A stretch of DNA of 64,000 nt from Rhodoferax lithotrophicus (GTDB taxonomy: Bacteria; Pseudomonadota; Gammaproteobacteria; Burkholderiales; Burkholderiaceae_C), in NCBI RefSeq assembly GCF_019973615.1, contig NZ_AP024238.1, positions 3,183,989 through 3,247,988 on the forward strand. Direction: 5' to 3'. The translations under genes were made by a program, and so were the position numbers. How positions within the stretch are numbered: position 1 is the stretch's first letter; every line of letters starts with the position of its first letter. Below the pieces are notes generated by a model. The model was given only the letters and a program-made list of their open reading frames with translations, was not told where the DNA came from and did not search any database. Below, piece after piece: positions 1 through 9,853 of the stretch.

Positions 1-34
1 CGCTATTGGCCCAATTGTACTTTTTGAGCTTGAC

Positions 35-1549
35 ATGCCAGATCCCATCCTGATTGCCCAGAACGGCCAGACCCAGTGCATGCTGTACCCCGACAAAGCC
101 AACCGCCACGGCCTGATCACCGGGGCGACCGGCACAGGCAAGACTATTACCCTGCAAACCATGGCCGAGGGTTTCTCGCGCCTGGGTGTACCGGTGTTCA
201 TGGCTGATATCAAGGGTGATCTGACAGGTCTTTCACAAGCCGGAGTTTCTACACCAAAACTTACCAAAGTGCTTGCAGAACATGCGCTAGCAGCTCCTGA
301 ATTTGTAGCATTCCCAAGCACCTTGTGGGACGTGTTTGGGGAACAGGGCCACCCGGTACGCGCCACGGTGAGCGACTTGGGGCCATTGCTGCTGGCGCGT
401 ATGCTCAACCTGAATGAGACCCAGGCGGGCGTGCTGCAACTGGTGTTCAAGATTGCCGATGATGACGGCCTGTTGATTCTGGACATGAAAGACCTGCGCG
501 CCATGTGCCAGCATGTGGGCGACAACGCCAGCAGCTACACCACCGAATACGGCAACATCAGCGCCGCCAGCATTGGGGCCATCCAGCGTGGCCTGATGCA
601 AATCGAACAACAAGGCGGTGACAAATTCTTTGGCGAGCCGATGCTCAATATCGACGACCTGATGCAAACCGACAGCAACGGCCATGGCATGGTGAATATC
701 TTGGCCGCAGACAAGCTGATGGCTTCGCCCCGGCTGTACAGCACCTTCTTGTTGTGGTTGCTAAGTGAACTGTTCGAGAACCTGCCCGAAGTGGGTGACT
801 TGGACAAACCCAAACTGGTGTTCTTTTTTGACGAGGCCCACCTGCTGTTTGCGGATGCACCCAAGGTGTTGATCGAGCGCATTGAACTGGTGGTGCGACT
901 GGTGCGCTCCAAGGGCGTGGGGGTGTACTTTGTGACGCAAAACCCGCTGGACATCCCAGACACCGTGCTGGCACAACTGGGTAACCGGGTGCAACATGCG
1001 TTACGGGCCTTTACTCCACGTGATCAGAAAGCCGTCAAGAGTGCTGCCGACACCATGCGGCCCAACCCACCCCTGGATATCGGTGCGGCTATCACAGAAC
1101 TAGGCGTGGGCGAGGCGTTGATCAGCTTTCTGGACGAAAAGGGCCGCCCCTGCCCGACCGAACGTGTCTACGTGTTGCCACCAGCCAGTCAAATTGGGCC
1201 AATCACACCAGCGCAACGGCAAACCTTGCTGAGTGAATCCATAGTCGCCGGGGTATATGAGAAACATCTGGATCGCGATTCAGCCTTTGAAAAACTTAAG
1301 GGCCGCACGGTTGAGCGTGCCCAAACAGCAGAATCTACATCAGACCAGACCACGCAAGTCTCAAGCACCGGCGGCGGTTTGCTTGACAGTTTAGGCTCCG
1401 GTCTAGGCAGCCTTTTGGGTGGCGGTGGCGGACGACGGGCATCAGCAGGTGAGCAACTCCTCAAAAGTGCCGCCAGCTCCATTGGCCGAGAAGTAGGCCG
1501 TCAGATCATCCGCGGCGTTCTGGGCGGCATTTTTGGTGGGAAACGCTAA
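35..1549 (+). CDS. HerA-like (DUF853/YjgR-type) ATPase
   Basis: A 504-residue P-loop ATPase of the bacterial HerA/FtsK-like DUF853 group (YjgR in E. coli). The Walker A motif GATGTGKT is at residues 30-37 and the Walker B strand, [12 protein letters not shown], is near residue 265. The C-terminus (from about 440) is a Ser/Gly-rich linker followed by a short glycine-zipper-like tail. The family is thought to form hexameric DNA-translocase-like rings, but its cellular role is not established. The ATG at 35 is the first in frame and no strong Shine-Dalgarno sequence is visible. It stands alone, 97 bp before upp. Family assignment is firm; function is unknown. Confidence 0.88.
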   Translation: MPDPILIAQNGQTQCMLYPDKANRHGLITGATGTGKTITLQTMAEGFSRLGVPVFMADIKGDLTGLSQAGVSTPKLTKVLAEHALAAPEFVAFPSTLWDVFGEQGHPVRATVSDLGPLLLARMLNLNETQAGVLQLVFKIADDDGLLILDMKDLRAMCQHVGDNASSYTTEYGNISAASIGAIQRGLMQIEQQGGDKFFGEPMLNIDDLMQTDSNGHGMVNILAADKLMASPRLYSTFLLWLLSELFENLPEVGDLDKPKLVFFFDEAHLLFADAPKVLIERIELVVRLVRSKGVGVYFVTQNPLDIPDTVLAQLGNRVQHALRAFTPRDQKAVKSAADTMRPNPPLDIGAAITELGVGEALISFLDEKGRPCPTERVYVLPPASQIGPITPAQRQTLLSESIVAGVYEKHLDRDSAFEKLKGRTVERAQTAESTSDQTTQVSSTGGGLLDSLGSGLGSLLGGGGGRRASAGEQLLKSAASSIGREVGRQIIRGVLGGIFGGKR

Positions 1550-1646
1550 GCGCGCAACACGATTCAAAATTCCAGCATAACCGCTCAAACCTGGCAAAGC
1601 TGCTAAAAACAACGCACAGACTCCAAACTCTTCCAAGGAAAAACTC

Positions 1647-2288
1647 ATGAGCCCATTCGACCCATTTGTCCACGTTATTGACCACCCACTGGTGCAGCAT
1701 AAGCTGACGCTGATGCGACAAAAAACTGCCAGCACCACCAGTTTTCGCACCCTGCTTAACGAATTGGCCATGCTCATGGCCTATGAAGTGACACGCGACA
1801 TGCCAACGCAGGAAATTCAAATCGATACCCCGCTGGAAACCATGACCGGACGGGTCATTGACGGGAAAAAGTTGGCATTGGTGTCGATTCTGCGTGCAGG
1901 CACCGGCATTTTGGATGGTTTTTTGTCAGTGGTACCCGGTGCACGCGTAGGCCACATCGGCTTGTACCGTGACCCAACTACGCTGCAAGCCGTAGAGTAT
2001 TACTTCAAGATGCCCAAAGAGATGGAAGTACGCGACGTAGTCGTGGTTGACCCGATGCTCGCGACAGGTCACTCTGCCATTGCAGCCATTACCCGCATCA
2101 AGGCAACCCGGCCCAAGTCCATCAAATTTGTCTGCCTGCTGACCTGTCCCGAAGGTGTCAAAGCACTGCGCGAAGCACACCCGGATGTGCATATTTTCAC
2201 CGCCGCCATCGACCGCCAACTCAACAGCCACGGCTACATCCTGCCAGGCTTAGGAGATGCAGGAGATCGAATTTTTGGAACCCAGTGA
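1647..2288 (+). CDS. upp: Uracil phosphoribosyltransferase
   Basis: A 213-residue enzyme that makes UMP from uracil and PRPP in pyrimidine salvage; cytosolic. The PRPP-binding loop [12 protein letters not shown] is at about residues 130-141 and the family C-terminal uracil-binding segment ([17 protein letters not shown]) is intact, so it is full length. The start is supported by AAGGAAAAACTC just upstream of ATG 1647. It is probably monocistronic: the next features downstream lie on the opposite strand and a hairpin follows at 2391-2415. Confidence 0.97.
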   Translation: MSPFDPFVHVIDHPLVQHKLTLMRQKTASTTSFRTLLNELAMLMAYEVTRDMPTQEIQIDTPLETMTGRVIDGKKLALVSILRAGTGILDGFLSVVPGARVGHIGLYRDPTTLQAVEYYFKMPKEMEVRDVVVVDPMLATGHSAIAAITRIKATRPKSIKFVCLLTCPEGVKALREAHPDVHIFTAAIDRQLNSHGYILPGLGDAGDRIFGTQ

Positions 2289-2390
2289 GTTTTTTATGTT
2301 CCGATTATCTTGATCGCGAGTGTCATTGAGCTGACTCACATTCATCAGCTCATGATTAACAAGAACAAAAGATAGGCACAAAACAAAAAA

Positions 2391-2415
2391 GCCGCACTAA
2401 ATTTAATAATGCGGC
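2391..2415 (-). terminator. Rho-independent terminator after tRNA-His
   Basis: GCCGCA at 2391-2396 pairs with TGCGGC at 2410-2415 around an A/T loop. Read on the minus strand the stem is followed by a T-run (TTTTTTGTTTT), so it ends the hupB/ppiD/tRNA-His side. On the plus strand a shorter TTTTA follows, so it may also stop upp transcripts. Confidence 0.85.
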
Positions 2416-2426
2416 TTTTAATTACT

Positions 2427-2503
2427 TGGGGTGGCTGATGGGGCTCGAACCCACGACAACAGGAATCACAATCCTGGACTCTACCAACTGAGCTACAGCC
2501 ACC
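2427..2503 (-). tRNA. tRNA-His (GUG)
   Basis: On the minus strand the sequence folds as a 77-nt tRNA with encoded CCA. It has the extra 5' G (G-1) opposite C73, an acceptor stem GTGGCTG/CAGCCAC, the D-arm AGCTCAGTTGGTAGAG, and an anticodon loop with GTG. The T-arm GTGGGTTCGAGCCCCAT is also standard. It lies 54 bp after ppiD and is followed by a strong terminator. Confidence 0.97.
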
Positions 2504-2557
2504 GTAGACTTGAAATTATAGCGTATAAAGAGACACCCCTGACACTGAAGTTGCCAT

Positions 2558-4492
2558 TTACTCTGATGTATCGGATTTTTTCGTCGATTTGGTTGTCGGC
2601 ATGGGCGCCAAAATTTCGGTCTTAAGCTGTTCTTTGAGTACTGCAAAATAGGCTTGTGCTTCAGCTGCACCCCACCATTGGGAGTACTGCTCACGGTCTT
2701 GCTTTGCAGATATTTGCGAAGCCTCATTACGCGGGACAACCTTATTCACACGAACAACTGCATAACCTGCAGCACCAAGGTCAACACCTATCCAGGCAGG
2801 TAATACCGTTGTATCTGCACGCAGAGATGCAAGCAGTACAGACCCAGGGATTTTTTGCGGCTGGTCACGAGCTATAAAAATTGATGGCGGAAGGTTCGCA
2901 CCAGATGAATCTTTTTTCCACTGATTCAATTTGTCGACACCCTCTTTTTTTGCCAGTGCTGCTGCTTGGCTTGCAATCACCTTATCACGAACTTGTTGCT
3001 GAACTTCCGCTAGCGGCAACACTCTTGCAGGTTGATACGAGACCACACGCCCTGCAGCCAATTGGTTAACCGCAACTTCAATAGCTTCCGTATTTCGCTT
3101 TTTACTAATCGACTCGGGAGCAAAAAGTGTCGATAAAAACTTTTGATTTGCTAACACACCTGTTGATCCCGAAGCTGGATGGCGGATGATTTTTTCTGCT
3201 GTCTTGATTTCCAGCTTGAGCTTATCGGCAACTGGCTTAAGGCTATCTGCTTGCTCATAGACAAGATTGGTAAAAACTTCTGCAACTTCCGCGAATTTAC
3301 GCTGTGCCTGCTGAGCTTTCAAGTCGGACTCGATTCCAGCCCGAAGCTCCTCAAAACTGCGTTGTTTTGGTAGTTTGACATCAGTCAACTGAATGATGTG
3401 ATAGCCAAAGTCCGACTCCACCACCTCACTGATGTCCCCCTTCTTCAAAGCAAAAACAGCGTCCTCAAAAGGCTTGACCATCGCCCCGTGCCCAAAAAAA
3501 CCAAGGTCACCGCCTTTGGCAGCGGAGCCAGTATCTTGGGAATTTTTTCGCGCCACATCAGCAAAAGTTGTCGGAGCTGAACGCACAAGCTTCAACAACT
3601 CATCCACTTGACGCTTGGCTTTTTCGCGATCTGCAGCAGATGCATCTTTAGGAGCATTAATCAAAATATGACTAGCCCGACGCTCCTCATTACCACTGAG
3701 ACGAGCAGCATTTTGGTCGTAGTAAGCTATTAAGTCAGCATCTGAAATTTGGATACCCTTTTTAACCGAATCAATATCAAGAACCACATATTCCACCTGC
3801 ATTTGTTCTGGAGCCTGAAACTGGGGTTGATTGGCTCGATAGTAGGCATCTAGCTCCGCATCTGTAGGTGACACCTTGGCAAGGTAATCAGCAGTTGCAA
3901 AATTTACAAACTGAATCTCGCGTTTTTCAAAAAAAGCATTCAAAGCCACATCGGCCACAGCTGGCGCGACAAACCCCGAAGTTCGAACACCCGCTTCAAT
4001 TTGCTGCCTAGACAAATCCTGACGAACCCGATTTTCAAATCCTTCCGGTGTCAATCCCTGACCTGCCGCCAACTGACGATAACGCTCCATATCCATTTTG
4101 CCGTCAGTCTGTCGCAACGACGCAATCGTGGGATCTTCCTGCAAGAATCTGGCCAAACGTGCATCACTGGTAGAAAGTTTGGCTTTTTCTGCAGCAAGCG
4201 CTATGACGCGGTCTCTCACCAAACGCTCCAGCGTGGCAAACCGCGCCTCAGGAGAATCAAGCAATTTGGTATCCATGTTTGGCATTGAAGCGCGCAAGCG
4301 GTCCGACTCTATCTTGTGTGCCGCATCCCATTCGGCTTGAGTAATGTCATGCCCTCCAACACGTGCCACAGCCACGGTAGATTCTTTCATCCGGTTGTAC
4401 CCGTCGATACCAAACAACACAAATGAAGGGATGATCAACAAAAACAGTAAGACCATCATGATCTTGGTGTGTTTTCGAAAGATATCGAACAT
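2558..4492 (-). CDS. ppiD: Periplasmic chaperone / peptidyl-prolyl isomerase PpiD
   Basis: A 644-residue inner-membrane-anchored foldase for outer-membrane and secreted proteins. The N-terminus (MFDIFRKHTKIMM, then a hydrophobic stretch MVLLFLLIIPSFVLFGI) is the single membrane anchor. A SurA-N-like region follows, then one parvulin domain at about residues 270-370 (RRASHILI ... GGDLGFFG ... GYHIIQLTDV). I chose the ATG at 4492 over the upstream in-frame ATG (4549) because AGGAGAG precedes it and the PpiD signature starts there. The order hupB - tRNA-Val - ppiD matches the conserved hupB-ppiD linkage of proteobacteria. Confidence 0.93.
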   Translation of the reverse strand: MFDIFRKHTKIMMVLLFLLIIPSFVLFGIDGYNRMKESTVAVARVGGHDITQAEWDAAHKIESDRLRASMPNMDTKLLDSPEARFATLERLVRDRVIALAAEKAKLSTSDARLARFLQEDPTIASLRQTDGKMDMERYRQLAAGQGLTPEGFENRVRQDLSRQQIEAGVRTSGFVAPAVADVALNAFFEKREIQFVNFATADYLAKVSPTDAELDAYYRANQPQFQAPEQMQVEYVVLDIDSVKKGIQISDADLIAYYDQNAARLSGNEERRASHILINAPKDASAADREKAKRQVDELLKLVRSAPTTFADVARKNSQDTGSAAKGGDLGFFGHGAMVKPFEDAVFALKKGDISEVVESDFGYHIIQLTDVKLPKQRSFEELRAGIESDLKAQQAQRKFAEVAEVFTNLVYEQADSLKPVADKLKLEIKTAEKIIRHPASGSTGVLANQKFLSTLFAPESISKKRNTEAIEVAVNQLAAGRVVSYQPARVLPLAEVQQQVRDKVIASQAAALAKKEGVDKLNQWKKDSSGANLPPSIFIARDQPQKIPGSVLLASLRADTTVLPAWIGVDLGAAGYAVVRVNKVVPRNEASQISAKQDREQYSQWWGAAEAQAYFAVLKEQLKTEILAPMPTTKSTKKSDTSE

Positions 4493-4519
4493 GCGCAAAC
4501 TCTCCTGTAAGCCAATAAA

Positions 4520-4544
4520 AAAGGCGAACATGATGTTCGCCTTT
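4520..4544 (-). terminator. Terminator between tRNA-Val and ppiD
   Basis: A perfect 11-bp stem (AAAGGCGAACA at 4520-4530 with TGTTCGCCTTT at 4534-4544) has a 3-nt loop. On the minus strand it is followed by TTTTTTATT. It ends hupB/tRNA-Val transcripts just before the ppiD ribosome-binding site, so ppiD probably needs read-through or a promoter close to this hairpin. Confidence 0.88.
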
Positions 4545-4551
4545 GTCAATG

Positions 4552-4627
4552 TGGTGGGTGATGACGGGCTCGAACCGCCGACCTACGCCTTGTAAGGGCG
4601 CCGCTCTACCAACTGAGCTAATCACCC
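4552..4627 (-). tRNA. tRNA-Val (UAC)
   Basis: On the minus strand a 76-nt tRNA is visible with acceptor stem GGGTGAT/ATCACCC and encoded CCA. The D-arm is TAGCTCAGTTGGTAGAGC, the anticodon loop CTTACAA (anticodon UAC) and the T-arm GGCGGTTCGAGCCCGTC. It sits 16 bp downstream of hupB and is probably processed from the same transcript. Confidence 0.97.
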
Positions 4628-4643
4628 CACCTAAAACTAATCA

Positions 4644-4916
4644 TTAATTTAAAGCATCTTTTAATGCTTTACCTGGACGGAACTTGGGAACTTTAGCAGC
4701 GCTTATTTTAATCGATGTCCCAGTACGCGGATTACGACCAACTCTCGCAGCACGTTTACCCGCTGCAAATGTGCCAAAACCCACCAATGAAACAGACCCA
4801 CCATTCTTCAAGGTGGTTTTAACAGCTTCAATCGTCGACTCTAACGCACGCGCAGCAGAAGCCTTCGACATATCAGCATTTGTAGCAATGTAATCAATCA
4901 ACTCACTTTTATTCAC
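4644..4916 (-). CDS. hupB: DNA-binding protein HU, beta type
   Basis: A 90-residue nucleoid-associated histone-like protein. It has the whole HU fold: N-terminal helices ([17 protein letters not shown]), the [13 protein letters not shown] beta region, and the DNA-grasping arm with GRNPRTG and the conserved proline. I take the GTG at 4916 as the start: GTGAATAAAAGTGAG matches the usual MNKSEL terminus and TGAGG lies six bases upstream. The in-frame GTG at 4928 would add only RFF and has no ribosome-binding site. It is followed at once by tRNA-Val. Confidence 0.95.
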   Translation of the reverse strand: MNKSELIDYIATNADMSKASAARALESTIEAVKTTLKNGGSVSLVGFGTFAAGKRAARVGRNPRTGTSIKISAAKVPKFRPGKALKDALN

Positions 4917-5122
4917 AAAAAACCTCACATGGGGTTAAAAATTATATTTGAATGTCTCGTGAAAATATATTTCGAAAGACTTACAGTTTCTTCAAGCTAC
5001 CCGCTCTTTTGGCCAGCGACCACTCATGCGATGTTTTGCAACGATCCATGATTCTAGTCTGGTTTAGCAAGCTGATTGACCGTATCCAAGGATTTTTTAC
5101 CATCGTGCCTGATGCCAGTGTG

Positions 5123-6217
5123 TCAAACCAACTCGACATGCTTGGCAATAGCCCGTCCCAGGTCTTGTGTTGTGGCGTTGCCACCTAAATCCGGTGTCCT
5201 AGGAGCTCCATTATCAGGTATTAGCGCCTGCTCCAGTGCTTTCAAAATCACATCATGAGCCGCCTTGAATCCTAAAAAGTCAAGCATCATAGCCCCACTC
5301 CAGATTTGGCCGATCGGGTTGGCAATACCTTTGCCCGCGATGTCAGGAGCCGAGCCATGAACCGGCTCAAACAGCGACGGGAACTTGCGCTCAGGGTTGA
5401 GATTGGCACTGGGTGCAATGGCAATCGTGCCCGTACAGGCTGGTCCCAAATCGCTCAGAATGTCGCCAAACAAGTTGCTTCCTACCACGACATCAAAAAA
5501 GTCCGGCCGCTGGACAAAGTGTGCGGTCAGAATGTCGATGTGAAATTTATCCACCTTCACGTCGGGATAGTATTTGGACATCTCCAGCACCCGCTCATCC
5601 CAAAAAGGCATGGTGATGGCTATGCCATTCGATTTGGTGGCACTTGTCAGGTGTTTTTTGGGTCGAGACTGGGCTAGCTCAAACGCGAACTTCAACACAC
5701 GATCCACCCCGGTGCGAGTCATCACGGTTTCCTGCAACACTATTTCACGCTCAGTGCCTGCAAACATGCGCCCGCCAATGCTGGAATATTCACCTTCGGT
5801 GTTTTCACGCACGATCACCATGTCGATTTCACCGGGTTGGCGCGCCGTGCCATCTCGCCGCACCACCGGGGCGATGATGCCGGGCATCAACCGTGCCGGG
5901 CGCAGGTTGACATACTGGTCAAACTCCCGTCGAAACTGCAGCAAGGACCCCCACAATGAGACATGATCCGGGATTTTTTCTGGCCAGCCCACTGCACCAA
6001 AATAAATGGCATCGTGACCACCCAGTTGGTCTTTCCAGTTATCAGGCAACATTTGGCCATGTTTCTCAAAATAATCCCAGCTTGAAAAATCAAAGTGGTC
6101 AAACTGCAAGCCAATGCCAAACTTGTCCGCCACAGCTTCCATCACACGCAGCCCTTCGGGCATGACTTCTTTGCCAATGCCGTCTCCGGCAATCACTGCA
6201 ATTTTTTTCACTGACAT
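5123..6217 (-). CDS. ttuC: Tartrate/D-malate dehydrogenase family (TtuC/DmlA)
   Basis: A 364-residue NAD-dependent beta-decarboxylating dehydrogenase of the isopropylmalate/isocitrate superfamily, closest in motifs to tartrate dehydrogenase/decarboxylase and D-malate dehydrogenase. Seen are the N-terminal IAVIAGDGIGKEV, NLRPARLMPG, the VIVRENTEGEYSS substrate/metal loop, and the NLFGDILSDLG and EPVHGSAPDIAGKG motifs. The preferred start is ATG 6217 after AAGGAG; an upstream in-frame ATG (6250) has less support. It lies 52 bp after the EamA exporter gene on the same strand. Exact substrate (tartrate, D-malate or isopropylmalate) cannot be decided here. Confidence 0.87.
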   Translation of the reverse strand: MSVKKIAVIAGDGIGKEVMPEGLRVMEAVADKFGIGLQFDHFDFSSWDYFEKHGQMLPDNWKDQLGGHDAIYFGAVGWPEKIPDHVSLWGSLLQFRREFDQYVNLRPARLMPGIIAPVVRRDGTARQPGEIDMVIVRENTEGEYSSIGGRMFAGTEREIVLQETVMTRTGVDRVLKFAFELAQSRPKKHLTSATKSNGIAITMPFWDERVLEMSKYYPDVKVDKFHIDILTAHFVQRPDFFDVVVGSNLFGDILSDLGPACTGTIAIAPSANLNPERKFPSLFEPVHGSAPDIAGKGIANPIGQIWSGAMMLDFLGFKAAHDVILKALEQALIPDNGAPRTPDLGGNATTQDLGRAIAKHVELV

Positions 6218-6269
6218 GACATGACTCCTTGAAAAATCCAGAGGATTCAAACGCTTAATGACCCGTTGA

Positions 6270-7154
6270 TCACACCGCTTTGGGCTGCCACACCACCAAG
6301 GCCACGCCCACAGCCGTCAATAGTGTGCCTAAAATCGTGGTGAGTGTGATGGCTTCGGCAAACAGCATCCAGGCCATCAACGCGGTCACCGGTGGCACCA
6401 AATACATCAGACTGGTTACCGAGGCCGCAGCACCTTTTTGAATCAACAGATACAGCAAAGAACTGCCGCCCAGCGTCAAAGCCAATACCGACCAGGCAAT
6501 GGCACCGATCAACTCAATATGCCAGTCAACCGCTTCAATCTCCAATGCGGCCAACGGCAAAGTCACCAACAAGGCTGCCATCAACTGAACGGTATTGGCC
6601 GTGCGCACATCACACGATGTGACAAAGCGTTTCTGGTACAGGGTGCCCGTCGTGATACTCAACAAAGCGCCTAAAGCCAATGACAGGTTGAGCACATTGG
6701 CCTCACCACCACTGCCAAACTTGCGCGACACCACCATCACCAAGCCAATCAAACCCAGCGTCAGTCCAATCCACTGCCTTGGCACAATCCTGCTGCCCGT
6801 GGAGGCCAGCCACAAGGCCGTGAGCACAGGTTGCAAACCGACAATCAGCGATGACAAGCCAGAGCCCATACCGAGTTTGACTGCGGCCCAAACACCGCCC
6901 AAATAGCAGGCATGCATCAGAACACCGGTCACCGCCAGATGCCCCCATTGCCTGCCTTGCGTCGGCCACTTGACCCGCGCCAGCGTGATCCAAAGCAAAA
7001 AACAGGCAATCGACAAGGCATAACGCATTGCCAGAAATTTGAAGGGAGGGGCATGCGGCATGCCATACCGTGCCACGATAAAACCCGTGCTCCAGATCAG
7101 CACAAACACGGCTGGCATGGCCCGGATCAAGGGCCGCTCAATGGGCACCGTCAC
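6270..7154 (-). CDS. EamA/DMT-family membrane exporter
   Basis: A 294-residue drug/metabolite transporter with about ten hydrophobic segments and the internal EamA duplication (first half VFVLIWSTGFIVARYG; second half beginning near residue 150). The substrate is not predictable; relatives export amino acids or metabolites. The start overlaps the pgsA stop by four bases (ATGA), so translation is probably coupled to pgsA. Confidence 0.85.
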   Translation of the reverse strand: MTVPIERPLIRAMPAVFVLIWSTGFIVARYGMPHAPPFKFLAMRYALSIACFLLWITLARVKWPTQGRQWGHLAVTGVLMHACYLGGVWAAVKLGMGSGLSSLIVGLQPVLTALWLASTGSRIVPRQWIGLTLGLIGLVMVVSRKFGSGGEANVLNLSLALGALLSITTGTLYQKRFVTSCDVRTANTVQLMAALLVTLPLAALEIEAVDWHIELIGAIAWSVLALTLGGSSLLYLLIQKGAAASVTSLMYLVPPVTALMAWMLFAEAITLTTILGTLLTAVGVALVVWQPKAV

Positions 7155-7717
7155 TTGACGCGGGACCTGATCTCGGGCAGGGCTTTTTGCAGGTAATAGA
7201 CCATCGACCAGACCGTCATCACTGCGGCGATCCAGATCAGCCAGACACCCCAGACATGGGTGTCCATCAGACCAAACAACACACCATCAAACAACAAAAA
7301 TGGAATGGCGATCATTTGCGCGGTGGTTTTGAGCTTGCCGATCATGTGCACCGCGACACTTTTGGAGGCACCGATTTGTGCCATCCATTCCCGTAATGCA
7401 GAAATGGCGATTTCACGACCAATGATGATCAATGCCACGAACACATCTGCACGACCCAGATGCACCAGCACCAGCACACAAGCGCAAACCAGAAACTTGT
7501 CGGCCACCGGATCCAGAAAAGCCCCAAAAGAGGACACCTGATTGAGCTTGCGTGCCAAGTAGCCATCCAGCCAATCGGTCGCGGCAAACACCACAAACAT
7601 GATCGTGGCCACCAGGTTGCGGCTGCTCGGTTCAATCGGCAAATAAAACACGCCCACAATCAGCGGAATCGCCACAATGCGAGCCCAGGTCATGAGGGTG
7701 GGAATAGTCCAGAACAT
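7151..7717 (-). CDS. pgsA: CDP-diacylglycerol--glycerol-3-phosphate 3-phosphatidyltransferase
   Basis: A 188-residue inner-membrane enzyme for the committed step of phosphatidylglycerol synthesis. It carries the CDP-alcohol phosphotransferase motif with all four aspartates (DWLDGYLAR, eight residues, then GAFLDPVADK) at about residues 48-73, and several transmembrane helices. It lies 40 bp after uvrC, a linkage conserved in many bacteria, and runs directly into the EamA gene with a four-base overlap. Confidence 0.95.
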   Translation of the reverse strand: MFWTIPTLMTWARIVAIPLIVGVFYLPIEPSSRNLVATIMFVVFAATDWLDGYLARKLNQVSSFGAFLDPVADKFLVCACVLVLVHLGRADVFVALIIIGREIAISALREWMAQIGASKSVAVHMIGKLKTTAQMIAIPFLLFDGVLFGLMDTHVWGVWLIWIAAVMTVWSMVYYLQKALPEIRSRVK

Positions 7718-7757
7718 GGGTCAATTGTGGCATGGGCTCCTTCGGAAAACGCCAGGC

Positions 7758-9827
7758 TCAATGCAGTGCGCGGTAAATTTCCTGCGCCAACTCATTTGAA
7801 ATTCCTTCCACCTGCGCAATGTCTGCCTCCGAAGCCAGAGCCACACCACGCACGCCACCAAAACGTTGCAGCAAACGGGCGCGACGTTTGGGGCCAATGC
7901 CGGGAATTTCTTCGAGCTTGCCGCCGTCCATGCGCACCTTGGCGCGTGCGGCACGCATGCCGGTGATGGCAAAGCGGTGCGCTTCGTCCCGAATCTGCGC
8001 CACCAGCATCAAGGCCGCCGAATCCTTGCCCAGATAAACCTTGTCGCGGCCATCGGCAAACACCAGTTCTTCCAGACCAATACGCCGGCCCTCGCCTTTT
8101 TCCACACCCACAATCAGCGACAAGTCCAGGCCAAGCTGTTCAAACACCTCGCGTGCCATGGCCACCTGACCCTTGCCACCGTCCACCAGCACCAAATCCG
8201 GCAAACGGCCTGTACCCACCGGGGTTTCACCGGTTTGCTTGGCTTGTGCCAGCACCTCGGCCAACTTGCCGTAGCGGCGCAACAGCACCTGGCGCATGGC
8301 GGCGTAGTCATCACCGGGCGTGATGTCGTTGATTTTGAAACGGCGGTATTCGGCGTTCTGCATTTTGTGATGATGAAACACCACACACGAGGCTTGGGTG
8401 GATTCGCCTGAGGTGTGCGAGATGTCAAAACACTCGACCCGCAGATCCTCCAAATTGTCCAAGGCCAAATCCAGTGCGTCGACCAACGCCCGGGTGCGCG
8501 CCTGCTGCGAACCTTCTTCGGCCAGCAACCTGGCCAGTTGCAGCGCGGCATTGGTTTGCGCCATTTCCAGCCAAACCCGGCGCTGCTCACGCGGGTTGTG
8601 CACCGCACTCACCTTGACACCGGTTTGCTCAGACAAAGCCTGCAGCAAACCCTTGTCGACCGGCACGCTGACCACCAGCGAGGGCGGTGCAGGCACGTTC
8701 AGGTAATGCTGTGCAATGAAGGCATCCAACACCTGCATCTCGACGCTGCGCAAGGCGCTGGGCACATCGGTCTCATCGGAGTCGTCCAGATCAGCCGCAT
8801 CTTCCACATGCACCGGAAAGTACGGTCTGTCCCCCAGATGCCGCCCACCACGCACCATGGCCAAGTTCACACAGGCACGGCCACCCTGCACTTTCACGGC
8901 CAGAATATCCACATCCCGATCCGACACGTTGTCGACCGACTGCTGGTGCAGCACGTTTGACAACGCTGCCACCTGGTTACGCAACTCGGCCGCCTGTTCA
9001 AACTCCAGCTTGTCGGCATGAGCCATCATGCGTGTTTCCAGCTCGGTCATGACCTCACGCGCATCACCGTTCAAAAACCGCTCGGCATCGGCCTGAGCCT
9101 GCGCGTAGGCAGCCGCAGCGATATGCCCTACGCAAGGCCCGGAACAGCGCTTGATCTGGTACAGCAAACAGGGGCGCGTGCGGTTGGCAAACACCGAGTC
9201 TTCACAAGTGCGCAGTCGAAAGACTTTTTGCATCAGCAAAATCGCCTCCTTGACAGCCCAGGCACTTGGATACGGGCCAAAATAATGGTGCTTTTTCTCC
9301 ACCGCACCCCGGTAGTAGGACACGCGGGGAAACCAGTCCGGATTTGCTTTCAAATTGACAATTTGTGAGCTTTTTTGACCTGTAGCGCTTATAGATAAAG
9401 CGCAAGAAGCTCTTTCTTTTATAGCATCCGACAAGGGCGCTGGCGCACTGATTTTTAAATACGGATAACTCTTGTCGTCCCGAAACAGGATGTTGTACTT
9501 CGGATTCAGCGTTTTGATCAGGTTGTTTTCCAGCAGCAGCGCCTCGGCCTCCGAGCGCACCACCGTGGTCTCGAGCCGGGCAATTTTGCTCACCATGTGC
9601 CCGATGCGCGTGCCGCCATGGTTTTTTGTGAAATAGCTCGACACCCGTTTTTTCAAATTGATGGCTTTGCCCACATAGAGCACATTGCGCTGAGCATCAA
9701 AGTAGCGGTACACCCCAGGCAAGGCAGGCAAACTGGCCACATCACTGAGCACCTGCTCAGAGTGCGTTTTTTCCGGCTTTTGCGCAGCTTGGGGGATCGG
9801 GTGAGCGGTTGGATCAGGTTCAGACAT
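7758..9827 (-). CDS. uvrC: Excinuclease ABC subunit C
   Basis: A 689-residue nuclease subunit that makes both incisions in UvrABC nucleotide excision repair. The GIY-YIG domain starts near residue 32 ([23 protein letters not shown]). The UvrB-binding UVR segment lies near 265-290, the RNase H-like C-terminal nuclease follows ([10 protein letters not shown]), and a tandem helix-hairpin-helix ends the protein ([13 protein letters not shown]). I prefer ATG 9827 over 9872, since the extra 15 residues overlap the divergent earP start. Odd feature: about 35 residues absent from typical UvrC lie between SYPYLKIS and [10 protein letters not shown]. Residues 135-153 of this insert are encoded by a copy of the window's palindromic repeat (9371-9425). 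Confidence 0.96.
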   Translation of the reverse strand: MSEPDPTAHPIPQAAQKPEKTHSEQVLSDVASLPALPGVYRYFDAQRNVLYVGKAINLKKRVSSYFTKNHGGTRIGHMVSKIARLETTVVRSEAEALLLENNLIKTLNPKYNILFRDDKSYPYLKISAPAPLSDAIKERASCALSISATGQKSSQIVNLKANPDWFPRVSYYRGAVEKKHHYFGPYPSAWAVKEAILLMQKVFRLRTCEDSVFANRTRPCLLYQIKRCSGPCVGHIAAAAYAQAQADAERFLNGDAREVMTELETRMMAHADKLEFEQAAELRNQVAALSNVLHQQSVDNVSDRDVDILAVKVQGGRACVNLAMVRGGRHLGDRPYFPVHVEDAADLDDSDETDVPSALRSVEMQVLDAFIAQHYLNVPAPPSLVVSVPVDKGLLQALSEQTGVKVSAVHNPREQRRVWLEMAQTNAALQLARLLAEEGSQQARTRALVDALDLALDNLEDLRVECFDISHTSGESTQASCVVFHHHKMQNAEYRRFKINDITPGDDYAAMRQVLLRRYGKLAEVLAQAKQTGETPVGTGRLPDLVLVDGGKGQVAMAREVFEQLGLDLSLIVGVEKGEGRRIGLEELVFADGRDKVYLGKDSAALMLVAQIRDEAHRFAITGMRAARAKVRMDGGKLEEIPGIGPKRRARLLQRFGGVRGVALASEADIAQVEGISNELAQEIYRALH
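9371..9425 (+). repeat. Palindromic element copy 1, in frame inside uvrC
   Basis: Near-consensus copy: GACCTGTAGCGCTTAT, then ATAAAGCGCAAGAAGCTC and a T-rich tail ending in ATAGCA. It lies antisense to uvrC and adds codons 135-153 without a stop or frameshift. Confidence 0.8.
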
Positions 9828-9853
9828 AGGGGCGTATTGTGGACAATCCGGCC

